This document shows positions 1-10,874 of a stretch of DNA of 64,000 nucleotides, in pieces. Each line of letters starts with the position of its first letter. Position 1 is the first letter of the stretch. The translations under genes and the position numbers were made by a program. Source of the stretch: Liquidambar formosana (taxonomy: Eukaryota > Streptophyta > Magnoliopsida > Saxifragales > Altingiaceae); assembly GCA_039720395.1 (NCBI GenBank), contig CM077826.1, positions 34,928,687 to 34,992,686 on the forward strand, in the 5' to 3' direction. The notes under the pieces were generated by a model. The model had not been told where the DNA came from. It worked only from the letters and a program-made list of their open reading frames with translations, and made no database searches.

Positions 1-588
1 GCATCTTAATCCAATTATTATGCATCTAAAAGCTTGGGAACCCTTCCCTACCATGTATAGAACATAACCCAAGTGGTGGCAACCATTACCATGCCTTTGA
101 TCACCATCAAAAACTCAAAGTTGTGGCTATTGCATCATTCCCGAGCAAAACTATCTTTCCAGACAGCCTGTAGTAAAAAATTCATAACTTTCACTACAGA
201 ACTCGAATCGATGCACCATTTGTTGGGTTGGAAAGCTATATGGCTCGAAAATTTTAGAGAAGAACTCTGATTTCGGCATGCAAAACAAAATGACGGTTTT
301 TCATGGCTACCATGAAAACTGTTCATAACAGTTTTATAAAACCCCAGTTTCCTTATTCTTCTTCTCCAAACTCAAACCCTATGCAACCTATTGCATCCAT
401 GCTACACTTAACCATCAATAAGAAGAGGAGTAGAAGAGAATTGACTTAGGGTTCCAAACCCTAGGTTCAGCCATGGAGGAAAACCAATTATGCAGAAAAA
501 TTTCCAGATTTTTAAATCATTCAACTTACACCATAATTACCAGCCCATATGTATTTTGTATTATGCATAATCATGGCTCTGATACCAT
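1..588 (-). mobile_element. Internal (5' leader) part of LTR retrotransposon A, cut by window edge
   Basis: This is sequence just inside the 5' LTR of a minus-strand LTR retrotransposon. The initiator-Met primer-binding site lies at 574-587 (read on the minus strand: TGGTATCAGAGCCA), one base from the LTR at 589. The two 60-65 codon ORFs here overlap on opposite strands and resemble no retrotransposon protein I know, so I treat the stretch as non-coding leader. No gag or pol is visible before the window edge. The element could be a non-autonomous (LARD-like) copy, or its genes may lie further left. Confidence 0.7.
574..587 (-). other. Primer-binding site of element A (initiator-Met tRNA)
   Basis: The minus strand reads TGGTATCAGAGCCA, the complement of the 3' end of plant initiator-Met tRNA. 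It abuts the LTR and so fixes element orientation and the LTR boundary. Confidence 0.85.
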
Positions 589-2254
589 TGTTGGGAGTCG
601 AATAAGAGGGAAAAATAGAAGTGCGGAATATAAAAATTTTTCCTACAATTCCCAATCACATGAATCTAACTATGCATAATACAAAATCAAACCCTAACTA
701 TGAAGAAGGTTAGAACACTTACAGTTTGAATGTCTTCTCCTTTTTGCTGCAAGCTTTGAATCTGGATAGCAGTGAATGAACAGCCCAAGTATGCTGCCTC
801 CAACGGTATCCACACCTAGCTAAAGCTTCAAGCCTTTTCTTTCTTCTTCCTTGTTGTTGCTAGCGGTGGAGAAGAGAGAGAGAGAAGAGAGCCTCCAACT
901 CTTTGGATGGCTAGGGTTGGGAGTGTGCAAGCATTATGCCATGTCACACATAAGTGTGACTAATATATGTAACCCACTAAAGGGGGCTGGCCATAGAGAA
1001 GAAACCCTAATAGGGTTATGTGTAATTACACTTAATTACACATTAACCCCTATTATTTGTATCAAATACAAATAAGCCTATAAAGAACTATTCTTTATTC
1101 ACTAAAACCCTTTCTCTCATAGACTTTAAAGCCCTTCTTGCATGATCAGTGTGTGACCCATTGGGTTCAGATCATCAAGTAGTAGGAATAGCACGAGGTG
1201 TGCACAATGGAACTCTTTCCATTTAGGGTCTAATTGGAGCTCCTTCTAATTCCCTAATTGATTATAACTCACTTATATCAATTAGGGCTTCTACTAACCA
1301 TGAATAACACCTAGCATATGGTTCATGGTGTTTTCGTTAATGAGGTGAATAAGTATCTAACAAAGAACCCTTCTGTTATAGTTTATAGGTTACAATTACA
1401 TCCTTCCATCTACACAATGTCTCCAATTAAACTAATAGGACATGGAAGTCTGTCAAGTCCCTAGTTTAATTACTTTATACTAAATCATGAATATCAACTC
1501 ATTGATGAACTCATGGAAACTCTTTTCCATATTCATCCTACCATGGCCATGGATTTAATGAGTTATATTATGAATGCTATATGAGACATTCTCTCTCTTT
1601 TTCCTGAGAGTGATGGATCCCTTGTTGATCACTCACATGCCTTCATGCACATAGCAGTAGGGCTAATGAATACCTTTGCAAACCCCTTAGTAGGATTTGC
1701 ACTTAGTGTTATCAAACTTCTAAAGCTATATGCATAAAACAACTATGGTGTCTCAGGTTTAAGGAGTAAGGATTACTTGTACCACTATAACAATGAAAAA
1801 CTGATTGATAGGCAAGATAAAACTCCATTCAGTTTATCTCATATCTTTGGTCACATTCAGTGTACATTTTCCTGTAATAGGCACCCACTTGTTGGTTGTA
1901 GTGTCTCCACACAAATAGCTTGAGACCAGCTATCCTCCTATAGAGTCAACCTAACAAGTGCTAGTCCTATGGTTCATTACTGACCATCATAGTGAACCTT
2001 CAAATAGGAATGCTTTAGGAGTTTAGTACAAAGATATATTTATAGTCTCAAAATTACAACACTTTGTAATTTCATATTCTCAACTCTAACTCCATAGACA
2101 TATTATGTAAATATAAATGATGTATATAAACATAATAGAATAAGCCCTTTTATTAAATCAATAATAAATGTGACATACATAAATGAAATCAAATTATTAG
2201 TCCTAATCCCTAAACAATCATATCTATGATTGGCTCTATGGCATAATCCTAACA
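589..2254 (-). mobile_element. 5' LTR of element A (1,666 bp)
   Basis: The segment begins TGTTGGGA and ends CCTAACA, which are inverted terminal repeats typical of LTRs. One end abuts the primer-binding site. At the other end the sequence passes at 2255 directly into B's LTR, at the point matching 12409 in B's intact 3' LTR, so A inserted into B. The target duplication would be gagtt, but its partner copy lies outside the window. The Copia assignment rests only on the primer type and LTR style. Confidence 0.85.
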
Positions 2255-2850
2255 GAGTTTTATTATTCATAGGATTTTATTAGGGTTTCAATCCTAAATC
2301 AAACAAGTTTTCAAACTAAAGTTGTTTCTTTTCAAGAGAGTTGTTTTTCAAAAATAAGTGTTTGATTATGGATTGGATTCTAATAGAGTCCTACGAAGAG
2401 TGAAACTCTTTCCCCTAATATGTTTGTTCAAACTACGTGGACTTTGATCTTCGTCAGAAGTACGTAGGCCGCTCGCTTGAGCCCAAGTCCCATTTAGCTT
2501 AGTTTTTATCTTTTAATTTTCATAATTTTTAGTTATTATTGCATGGTTGAAATTAATTAAGCCCAATTAATAAATGAGACCGATTTATCAGGCGAAATGG
2601 GTGCCTATGAGCCGTGGCTCAGAACCTTCCAATTTCGTAACTTAGCCCCCGAACCCTTATTTTTGGTTCAAGACTTGCCTATTTTCCATTAATGGAGTCA
2701 AATTTGTTTTTTTTAAAAAAAACAAATCTTTAGTGGTTTCCTCGTACCCTAAAAATGAGGTGGCGACTCCTTTGCTTTTTGAAAATCCTTTTAAAAGTGG
2801 AAACAGAAACTTGATTCCCCTCCGCCCCAAGTCGATTTCTGGCATCCACA
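2255..2850 (+). mobile_element. 5' LTR of element B, truncated by insertion of A
   Basis: It aligns along its whole length with 12409-13001, the end of the 3' LTR. The left part of this LTR is displaced beyond the window by element A. It ends GGCATCCACA where the 3' copy ends AGTGTCCGCA. Confidence 0.88.
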
Positions 2851-2852
2851 GT

Positions 2853-2871
2853 TTAGCGACTCTACTGGGGA
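2853..2871 (+). other. Primer-binding site region of element B
   Basis: It lies two bases after the LTR end and carries GCGACTCTACTGGGGA, the form seen next to Tat/Ogre LTRs (probably primed by an Arg tRNA, from memory of that group). It appears only after the 5' LTR and is absent after the 3' LTR at 13002. Confidence 0.6.
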
Positions 2872-3978
2872 TATTGAGGGCTAAACTCAAATTTGTTTAT
2901 TGGGCTTAATCAATTTCATGGTTAATCAATCAATCACTATCACTCTTTTGCATTGCATACTTGCATCGATGTATCCTTGCCAACGATCGGCTACACTAGA
3001 CCTTTGATAGTGTAGCTATCAACCCCAATTGCCTCGTACCGAATGGTTCACTGTTTAGGTATATCATATTAGGAGGTCATACCGCTGGACCCACGCGAAT
3101 TCCTTTATTCACATGTGGTTAGGTATAAAACCTCTCTAGCTATTGGGGAACCTTTCACCCACCCAAATTCATATAGAATAGGGACACACTTGGGGTCACT
3201 TTGCTTAATGTCAAAGCCATGTTGTTATGCTGCTCGTTTTTATACATGTTATGTGATTAAGCGAACAAGGTATAACCCAATCAAATGACCTAGTATGATT
3301 ACCCACCTAATGCCCCACAAGGCATAATATGGATAGGTTATCTAACTATGGCCATGTTGAGTCAGACTTTATACACTTCAAAATAGTAATGGACCTTTGA
3401 TTGAGAATCTGTTGGGTCGTTATGCTGCCTAATTGTCTATGAGTGATCCTCGCATTACAACTTAGGGGGTCATTTGTTTCCATGTCCCTAGTATGTCTTT
3501 GTACCCTTAAAGGATGACCATCCAATTAGGGGTATATCAAGTTTAGGTCTAACCTTTGTCTACGTGTCCATGGTATTCTGTTGTGTTGTCCACCTAGGAA
3601 AGTAGGGTTAACCAATCCTACAACCTCGGTGTGTCAACCCACCCTTGTTTTTAGGATATCATGTGTAGCTAGGGGTATGCTGTGTCAAACCTAGCTACAA
3701 TGTATTAATGGTACCTGTGAGATACCATTGCGCTGTCCGTCTAGGTACTTAGGATTAGTTGGTCCCATATGTGTCGTCCCATCTTTCGTCATGTGGAATT
3801 CAATCAAAATAGAGTGTTCAACTAGGAGTATGCCATCTAGGGTCAACCTTATCAGATTTAGGGCAGTCATGAGCCTTTTAAAAAAAAATAAAAAGATTTT
3901 TGGACTAAGCCTAGATAGGGAATGTGTTCTTGTCAGGGGCTGGATTGAATCTATATAGCTTTTTGAGTTAAAGTCAGA
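2872..3978 (+). other. Leader of element B, no recognisable gene
   Basis: This is 1.1 kb between the primer-binding site and the gag-like ORF. The 76-codon ORF at 3728-3958 resembles nothing I know and stops just before the gag-like start. I read it as leader sequence. Confidence 0.6.
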
Positions 3979-4872
3979 GTGGAATCTGCTATACAGTTAT
4001 TGACATCCATTTCATCGATTGATATGGCCAGGAATGACAACACTAGTCTGGAAGACCTCAAGAAAATGATTTGCACAGCCTTGCAAATGTTAGCCCATGT
4101 CCTAGAGGTTGTTCAAACAACTCCACAAGCCCAACCCAATGAAATGGATGACAACCAAAGGCCCACTACTGAGGTTGTTAGGCCCAAGTTACCACAGTTT
4201 CTTAAGCCACAAGCTAATGCTTTCAAGACTGAGACCTCTGAAAAGATGGTCCACAAGGTTCAAGTAGCTAGTAAGGGCCCTCATCAATTCACTGAGTTTT
4301 ATATGCCATTGAGCCATGTCTTTGAGAAGTTAAAGGCAAAGGGTGTACTTGAACCGCTCGATTTGGCACTATTACCTAATCCCCTACCTCATCGGTTTAA
4401 GGGAAATGAGTACTGTGATTTCCACCAAGGCAATAGACATAGCACTGATCAATGCATCAGATTGCGACATAAGATTGAAGACCTTATTGATCAAGGGGTA
4501 ATCACCTTTCTCAAGCCCGTCAACCACCCTTTCTTATTCAATTCCAATCAAAAGGCCACAATTGGTATCAATAATGTTATCTCTCAACAACCTTTCCAAT
4601 CTACTAAGGCTTGTCACCAGCTTGACAATCTTCACATGCCTTTGGAACAAGCCTTTGACAAATTGAAAGCGAAAAGTCTTCTGGAGCCCTTGATCCCAAA
4701 ACCACCACCTACCCCTTTACCTGGTTTATGTAATGAGTATGAGTTTTGTGACTTCCATCAAAGCAAGGGGCATCGAACGGGTAATTGTTCAAGACTGAAA
4801 CATACCATCCAGGACCTTATTGACAAGGAGATCATTGCCAAGCCTAGGGTTCTTGGCGAAGCTTCAGAATAG
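3979..4872 (+). CDS. Gag-like protein of element B with duplicated CX2HX4HX4C module
   Basis: An intact 297-codon ORF. Two halves repeat one design: a MPL(S/E)xxF(E/D)KLKAK helix (residues about 109-121 and 220-232), a proline-rich linker, then a zinc-knuckle variant with Cys/His at 146, 149, 154, 159 and again at 257, 260, 265, 270. Each knuckle is followed by an (I/L)xxL(I/F)D-type helix. The usual retroviral knuckle is CX2CX4HX4C; here the second Cys is His in both copies. This C-terminal design occurs in gag of plant Tat/Athila-type Ty3/Gypsy elements (family knowledge). The capsid region proper is not obvious. The product could bind the element's RNA. The ORF stays open although the rest of the element is non-coding, which suggests either recent loss of pol or use of the protein in trans. 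Confidence 0.75.
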   Translation: MESAIQLLTSISSIDMARNDNTSLEDLKKMICTALQMLAHVLEVVQTTPQAQPNEMDDNQRPTTEVVRPKLPQFLKPQANAFKTETSEKMVHKVQVASKGPHQFTEFYMPLSHVFEKLKAKGVLEPLDLALLPNPLPHRFKGNEYCDFHQGNRHSTDQCIRLRHKIEDLIDQGVITFLKPVNHPFLFNSNQKATIGINNVISQQPFQSTKACHQLDNLHMPLEQAFDKLKAKSLLEPLIPKPPPTPLPGLCNEYEFCDFHQSKGHRTGNCSRLKHTIQDLIDKEIIAKPRVLGEASE

Positions 4873-7800
4873 TTGAAGGGGACAATGATTCCACATTCTA
4901 CTCAGTGTTTACTGCTACACTGATTCTACCATGACTATCTATGATGAAAAGTTTGGTTATCTTCAATTAGGTTTAGGTCTAGTTCATCTCTTTTGTTTTC
5001 GAAGTTTATAGGTCTTTTGCTTTTGAGTCCATTAGTTAGTTGGTCTATCATCCTCTTTATCCTTCAATCTCAATGCAATGTCTCTTTCTTTCAATAAAAT
5101 GATGAATTTTCTAGTATTTATTTGTCTTTTTATCAATCAATCAATGATCAAAGTGGTATGAACATAAACTTTAGAGGCATAATGGATGAACTATGACCAA
5201 TTAATTTGGAAACAATGATAAGCTTGAAATGGTTAGCTTAGGGACCACCCTCCCAAATGAAGATAGAGAACTTATTAGGCCATTAAAGAAAGATTTTGAA
5301 GCCTTTGAAGGTCAAGAAGTTGAGCATTGAACAATTCAAAATCAAACTTTCGAGAAGATTAGCCCATGTAGCAAAAAAAAGAAAAAGACAAAAAAGAGAG
5401 ATAAAAAAAAAGACAAAAAATGTTTGAGTGGAAAAGTGATGGTAGAATCATCAAGAATGTCAAAGAAAATTGATTGAGAATTTTTTAAGAAAGACCTAGT
5501 GATCAAAGAGGTCGAAGCACCAGTTCATGACTCAGAAGGAGAGTTGCAAATCAAATTAGGGTGGTCTCTATATCAATAAAAATCTTTGGCATGTGTAGAG
5601 TCCTAGCCCGCTAGGTTGAAAACCTGAAAAGGCGGCCTAGGCAAAAGTTAGGGCTTTCAAAAAAAGAAAAAAAAAGGGGGGAGGGGGGAAATAGTTTGAA
5701 CTATGAACACTTGGTTCCCTACAAAAGATAAGCTTTTCAGATGTGTGTGTTTTTTCAAGTATTAAGTGGGGATACGTAGGCAGCCCATAAAGTCACCTTG
5801 GGTGCGGTCTATATAAAAAAAAAAAAAAAAAACCAAAAAAAAACAAAAAAAGAAAAAGAAAAAAGAGGCTTTGCATGTGACTAATCATTGAAGGTGATTC
5901 TTTGTGACTAAGTTGAAAGGGAATAGTTTCATCTGTAAGCCTCCTAAGAGATTTAACATGCCACTGAGAAAGTTGATATGATTTTTCCACTAACTTTTGT
6001 TACTTTTTGTCTTTGTGTTTTGTTTTAATCCTGTGTCTTTATTGGTCATTAACCTTGCCTTCCAAAGAAGTCCTGATTGTTGTGATCCTATTCAATCCCA
6101 TGGTCAAACAAAATGCCTCATTTGTAACACCATACCCTGTCCTTCAACCGAAACTCTCATCACAGATTTCATGATAGAAAAAGGGGTAGCAGTAATTTCT
6201 GAGGAAATGATTTGTCTTATTTGGTAGAAATATCTAAATGACTCAATGAAGAGTGGGGCTATGAGATTTCATGAATCGAATTCTTCCATGGTTAAAGTAG
6301 TTTCAAGATTTGAATGGTTTGTGGCAAAAAAAAAAAAAAAAAAAAAAAAAAAAGAAAAGAAAAAAAAGACAAGAAAGAGAAAATAAAAAAGAAATGAAGA
6401 GAAAGTAAAAGCTCGTTAGGTTGAAAACCCAAAAAGGGCGGCCTAGGCAAAAATTAGGGCAACCCGCTAGGTTGAAAACCCAAAAGGGCAATCTAGGCAA
6501 AAGTTAGGGTTTTTGAAAAGAAAAATAAGAAGAGGGAAAAAGAAAGTGTCCATTTTGTCTCCATGCTCTGAAAGAACAACAGGTTCAATATAGGCCTCTT
6601 AAAAGTACATATTTTTCTAATAAGACGTGTCTATAACTAAAGAAAATGATTTTAGAAAAAGGCTCTATGATTGTACTAGGTTTGTTTAGGTGACCCTAAT
6701 GCTTTCTATAGAAAAAAATGGTGAATCTTGATTGAAAGCCACTGTTGGCCTTTCCCTTCTTATACATTATAGAGTTGTACACATTTTGTTGGGTCCAGGT
6801 TTACTAATTTCCCTCAATGGGCTGTCATCATCTAGTCTTAAGGCCTGAATGCCTTCTGTGAACCTACCTCGAGGTTTGAGGATCAACTTTGTTCAGTCTC
6901 AAGGTTAAGAGATTTTACAAGCTTGTGGGCCAAATTAATGTAGACTCAGGGGCTGAGAGTCCTTACATGTCATCTTGGGGCTTGAATGCTTCAATTTTGT
7001 CTTAGGATTTTTGAATCAATCCTAGTGAATTAGAAAGGTCAGAAATAAGTTGAGGAATGAAATTCCAGAGAATCTTGGTGTGTATGCAAAATGTTCGTAA
7101 GTGAATTTTTATGAGCATTGGGACTCTAATTTCATATCAAAAAGTGTCTAAATAATGTTTGGATACAAGTTTACGTGTTCCTAATACATGCATAAACCTC
7201 AAATTGGGTTATCCTTGTTCAAAAAATTACATAACATGGAATATCAATGAAAGCATAACAGTTAATTGTTCAAATCTTCTTCTTTTTGGTTGGTGGCTTA
7301 TACTTCTTGACTATAATGTAAGGGAACTTTCCTTCATTAGTAGATGAAAAGGAAGCCATTGATAAAAATTGAAAAGTTTGTAAAAGCTTGTTGTGGATAT
7401 TGGGTTTTGGTGGAGCATGAATCCTCCAATTAGTTGATTCGTGAAGTTTGAATGTCCTTCTTTAAGTTCAAATAATCTAATTTAGTTGAATCCTAGGATT
7501 TGGGAAATCAATTTTAGTGATTTAAAGAAGTTGGAAATGGGTTTTGAGTTGGAATTCTAAAGAGAGAAGCTCTCAAATTCGTGTGGGGCTTAGGGGTACA
7601 TGAAATGCTCACATGTGAGCATTAAAAAGAGAGGAAAAAGGGCTAAAAAGCCACCTGTTGGCCAGCCGGCCCTTGGGGAAGGCCAATTGGCCACTCACCT
7701 CCTTTAGCCTATTTTGGCACCTTTTTTGGGACTTTTTGGCATTAAAAAGGCTTTAAAAAAATCAGGGAAAATCCAGAAAAAATTAAAAAAAAAAGTCTTG

Positions 7801-7899
7801 AAAAAATTTTGAATCATGAAAAATATGAAAAAAGAATGGGGAGTTTTGTTTGCAAAAAAAATATATATATATATATTTCAAGGAAGAAGGCATTGTTTG
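4873..7899 (+). other. Non-coding interior of element B with short repeats
   Basis: No pol-like translation in any frame. A motif of about 45-50 bases centred on GGTTGAAAACC and GGCCTAGGCAAAA occurs three times (about 5598-5650, 6412-6460 and 6461-6512). There are A-rich runs at 5814-5865 and 6325-6352. Several small hairpins occur, for example AAGGC..GCCTT near 6838 and CTCA..TGAG near 6947. ORFs of 60-76 codons here look random. Confidence 0.6.
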
Positions 7900-8760
7900 T
7901 GGAAATACTTAGAAAAGTCCATTGCTTTGAAGGTTTAAAGCATTAAAGATGATGTTTAGAAGGATTTAAAACATTATAATGCTTTCTTTAAAAAGTTTAA
8001 AGAATTTGAAATAAAAGGGATTTGAAATGATATTTCTAAAAATAAAAAAAGATTTCCTATAAAGGTTTTTTCCAAAAAGTATATAAACATATACCTTTCT
8101 AAAAAGCAAAACATTAGAAGTAATGTTTTCCATTTTAAAAGTGATTTTCCTTTGAAAAAGGAAAACGAAGTTTTTGAAAAAAAAAAAAAAAACATTGGAA
8201 ATAATGTTTTTAGAAAAGAAAAAGAAGTTTTGATTTTTCTTTGGAAAAGAAAAAGTGGTTTTAGAGTGATTATCTTTGAAAAAAAAAAGAAGTTTTGATT
8301 TAAAAGTGATTTTTCTTTGAAAAAGAAAAAGTGGTTTTTGAAAAATAAGAAAAACATTGGAAATGATGTATTTGGTTTAAAAGCATTTGAAATAGTGTTC
8401 GAGTGATTCAGAGTTTTTGAAAAAGGAAAAGCATTAGAAAGAATGCTTGAAGGTGTTTGGAAAGTACTTAAGAAAATTTTTCTTTAAGAAAAAAGCATGC
8501 TTTTGAAAATCATTAAGAAATAATGATTTAAAATCTCTTTCTAATCATTAAGAAATAATGATTTGAAATCTCTCTTAAATCATTAAGAAATAATGATTGA
8601 AAACTTTTAAATCATTTGGAAGTAATGATTAAAAAGAAAAGATTTTTTTTTTATATAATGTTTTAACTAATCCTTTAAAACATTTGAAATAATGTTTTAA
8701 ACATTTGAAGCAATGTTTTGCCTGAGTGACATTTAGAAATAATGTCTCTCTTTCTTGAGT
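7900..8760 (+). repeat. Array of small hairpins, class 1 (CATT-loop-AATG with variable outer arms)
   Basis: At least eight inverted repeats share the core CATT, a 5-7 base purine-rich loop (for example AGAAA, TGAAAT, TAGAAAT), and AATG. The outer arm differs between copies but still pairs. AAAA/TTTT occurs at 8108-8129 and 8189-8210, AAG/CTT at 8429-8448, and AAAT/ATTT at 8507-8529, 8542-8564 and about 8577-8599. TTAAAA/TTTTAA occurs at 8675-8700 (a perfect 10-bp stem) and GA/TC plus further pairs around 8728-8746. The stretch is non-coding; the 127-codon minus-strand ORF here is a composition artefact of A-rich hairpins. Confidence 0.65.
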
Positions 8761-8879
8761 AAATTGCAAAGTTTTGAAGTATTTTGAGTTTTATGGATTA
8801 AATAGTCACTTTTTCCATAATTTTGAGTTCACCATAGAATTTGGTACATGTTTAAAGAAAATTGAAAATGAATCAATGG

Positions 8880-9735
8880 GTTAAGTAGTTGCTTTACCCA
8901 TCTTTGTGTGAGCACACCATAGAATTTGGCACACATTAGAAATTTTTGTTTCCCTGTCTCACATCGAGCGCTTCCAACTCAATTGGTGTGTAGTTAGGAC
9001 GCCTTGTTTTACATGAGGTCCAAAGGTTTGGCATGTAAACAAGATGATCATGGATTTGGTGGATTCGTCTCCTAAACTATGTGAGGGCTCCATAGAATTG
9101 GCACATAGTATATCCATTACCCAGGGGTTAAGTAGTTGCTTTTCCCATTTTGTGTGAGTGCACCATAGAATTTGGCACACATTAGAAACCTTTGTTTCCC
9201 TGTCTCACATCGTGCGCTTCCAACTCAGTTGGCGTGTGGTCAGAATGCCTTGTTTTACATGAGGTCCAAAGTTTTGGCATGTAAACAAGATGATCATGGA
9301 TTTGATGGATTCGTCTCCCAAGCTATGTGAGGGCTCCATAGAATTGGCACATAGTATATCCATTACCCAAAGGTTAAGTAGTTGCTTTTCCCATTTTGTG
9401 TGAGCGCACCATAGAATTTGGCACAAATTAGAAACCTTTGTTTCCCTGTCTCACATCGGGCGCTTCCAACTTAGTTGGTGTGTGGTCAGGATGCCTTGTC
9501 TTACATGAGGTCCAAAGTTTTGGCATGTAAGCAAGATGATTGTGGATTTGGTGGATTCGTCTCACAAGCTATGTGAGGGCTCCATAGAATTGGTGCATAG
9601 TATTTCCATATCTTTCCCTATCTCACATAGAGTGCACCAGGTAGTCTAGCGTGTGGTTAGGATGCCTTATTTTGTATGAGTACCAATAGGCTTGGCATAC
9701 AAACTAGGATGACCTTATGGGTTAAGTAGTTGCTT
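8880..9735 (+). repeat. 246-bp tandem repeat array made of four hairpin modules per unit
   Basis: Three units repeat with an exact 246-base period (the word TGTCTCACATCG starts at 8955, 9201 and 9447), followed by a shortened unit. Each unit holds four stem-loop modules at about 8905-8935, 8958-8992, 9003-9043 and 9076-9109. Their arms are TGTGTG/CACACA, CACA/TGTG, CTTGTTTTACATG/CATGTAAACAAG and ACTATGTG/CACATAGT. The loops share AG-N(3-4)-CCA-...-TTGG. Tandem repeats in the 3' non-coding part are known for Ogre/Tat elements; this hairpin organisation is my reading of the sequence. Confidence 0.75.
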
Positions 9736-10179
9736 TTCCCACCTCAAGAAAAGAAGCATTGTTTTGGAAAACTTAGAAAAAGTTTAAGGTATTGAAAAAG
9801 TTTAAAATATTTGAGGCATTTGAAAATCATTTGAAGTAATGTTTGAAAAATCTTCTAAAAAAAATATTCGAACTAATGTTTTGACAAATCTTTAAAAAAT
9901 ATATATATATATATCATTTGAAGTAATGTTTGAAAAATCTTTTAAGAAAATGTTTGAAATAAAGTTTTTTTTTTTTTTTTAAATCTTTTCGAAAACATTC
10001 GAGATATTGTTTGAGAAATCTTTTAAAAACATTTGAAGTAATGTTTATAAAAATTCTTTTAAAACATTTGAAAAAAAAATCTTTGAAAAAATCTTTGAAA
10101 AGCTTTGGCTAAGTAAATATTTTGAAACAATGGCTCTCTTTCTTGAGTAAATTACAAAAGTTCTAAAGAGATTGAGTCT
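9736..10179 (+). repeat. A/T-rich class 1 hairpin-like spacer between tandem arrays
   Basis: Degenerate repeats of CATTTGAAGTAATGTTTGAA-like words interrupt the 246-bp array. Some still fold (AAACATT/AATGTTT near 10030). A T-run lies at 9965-9980 and an (AT)n stretch near 9900. Confidence 0.5.
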
Positions 10180-10690
10180 TTTGGGTTAAGTAGTCGCTTT
10201 TCCCATTTTGTGTGAGCGCACCATAGAATTTGGCACACATTAGAAACCTTTGTTTCCCTGTCTCACATCGAGCGTTACCAACTCAGTTGGCGTGTGGTCA
10301 GGATGCCTTGTCTTATATGAGCTCCAAAGTTTTGGTATGTAAGCAAGATGATTGTGGATTTAGTGGATTCGTCTCCCAAACTATGTGAGGGCTCCATAGA
10401 ATTGGCACATAGTATAACCATGTTTTTCCCTATCTCACATAGATTGCACTGATTAATCCGGCATGTGGTTAGGATGCCTTAGTTTGTATGAGCACCAATA
10501 GAACTTTGGCGTACAAACTAGGATGACCCCATGGGTTAAGTAGTCACTTTTCCCACTTTGTGTGAGCACACCATAGAACTTGGCACACATTAGAAATTTG
10601 TGATTCCCTATCTCACATTGAGTGCACTAGTTTAATTGGTGTGTGGTTAGGATTATTTCATTTGTCACCAATAGAACTTTGGTGTACAAA
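10180..10690 (+). repeat. Second block of the 246-bp family, with further arm variants
   Basis: This holds another full unit from about 10185 and a shortened one. Module arms here include TGTGTG/CACACA, ACTATGTG/CACATAGT, AGTTTGTATG/CGTACAAACT (one G-U pair) near 10482, and ATTTGT/ACAAAT near 10653. The loop core CCAATAGAACTTTGG or CCATAGAATTTGG is retained. Confidence 0.65.
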
Positions 10691-10874
10691 TAGCAAGTGC
10701 TTGACATATCAATGAAGTTGATACAAAGTGAGTGTTTCTATACTCCCCAGTGAGTTTCTCCTCGCGAGTCTTGACAAAGTCAAAACTCATTCGGTTCTCT
10801 GAGGGTCTGAAAATGAGTGTCTTTTAGGTCATTGGCGTTTGCTTGCTAAGCAAACTTCACCAATGAGGGGCTTC
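10691..10874 (+). other. End of element B interior, including purine-rich stretch before the 3' LTR
   Basis: No coding capacity. The bases before the LTR read AATGAGGGGCTTC, a plausible polypurine tract interrupted near the LTR. Confidence 0.45.

Noticed and set aside
7974..8357. 127-codon minus-strand ORF
   Set aside because: It consists of Phe/Lys/Ser strings that arise from A- and T-rich hairpin repeats; no domain and no start context.
8959..9426. Two near-identical 73-codon minus-strand ORFs
   Set aside because: They are 246 bases apart and simply reflect the tandem repeat unit; the third copy is broken.
8880..10690. CRISPR-like regular repeats
   Set aside because: Units are 246 bases without unique spacers, within a plant retrotransposon.
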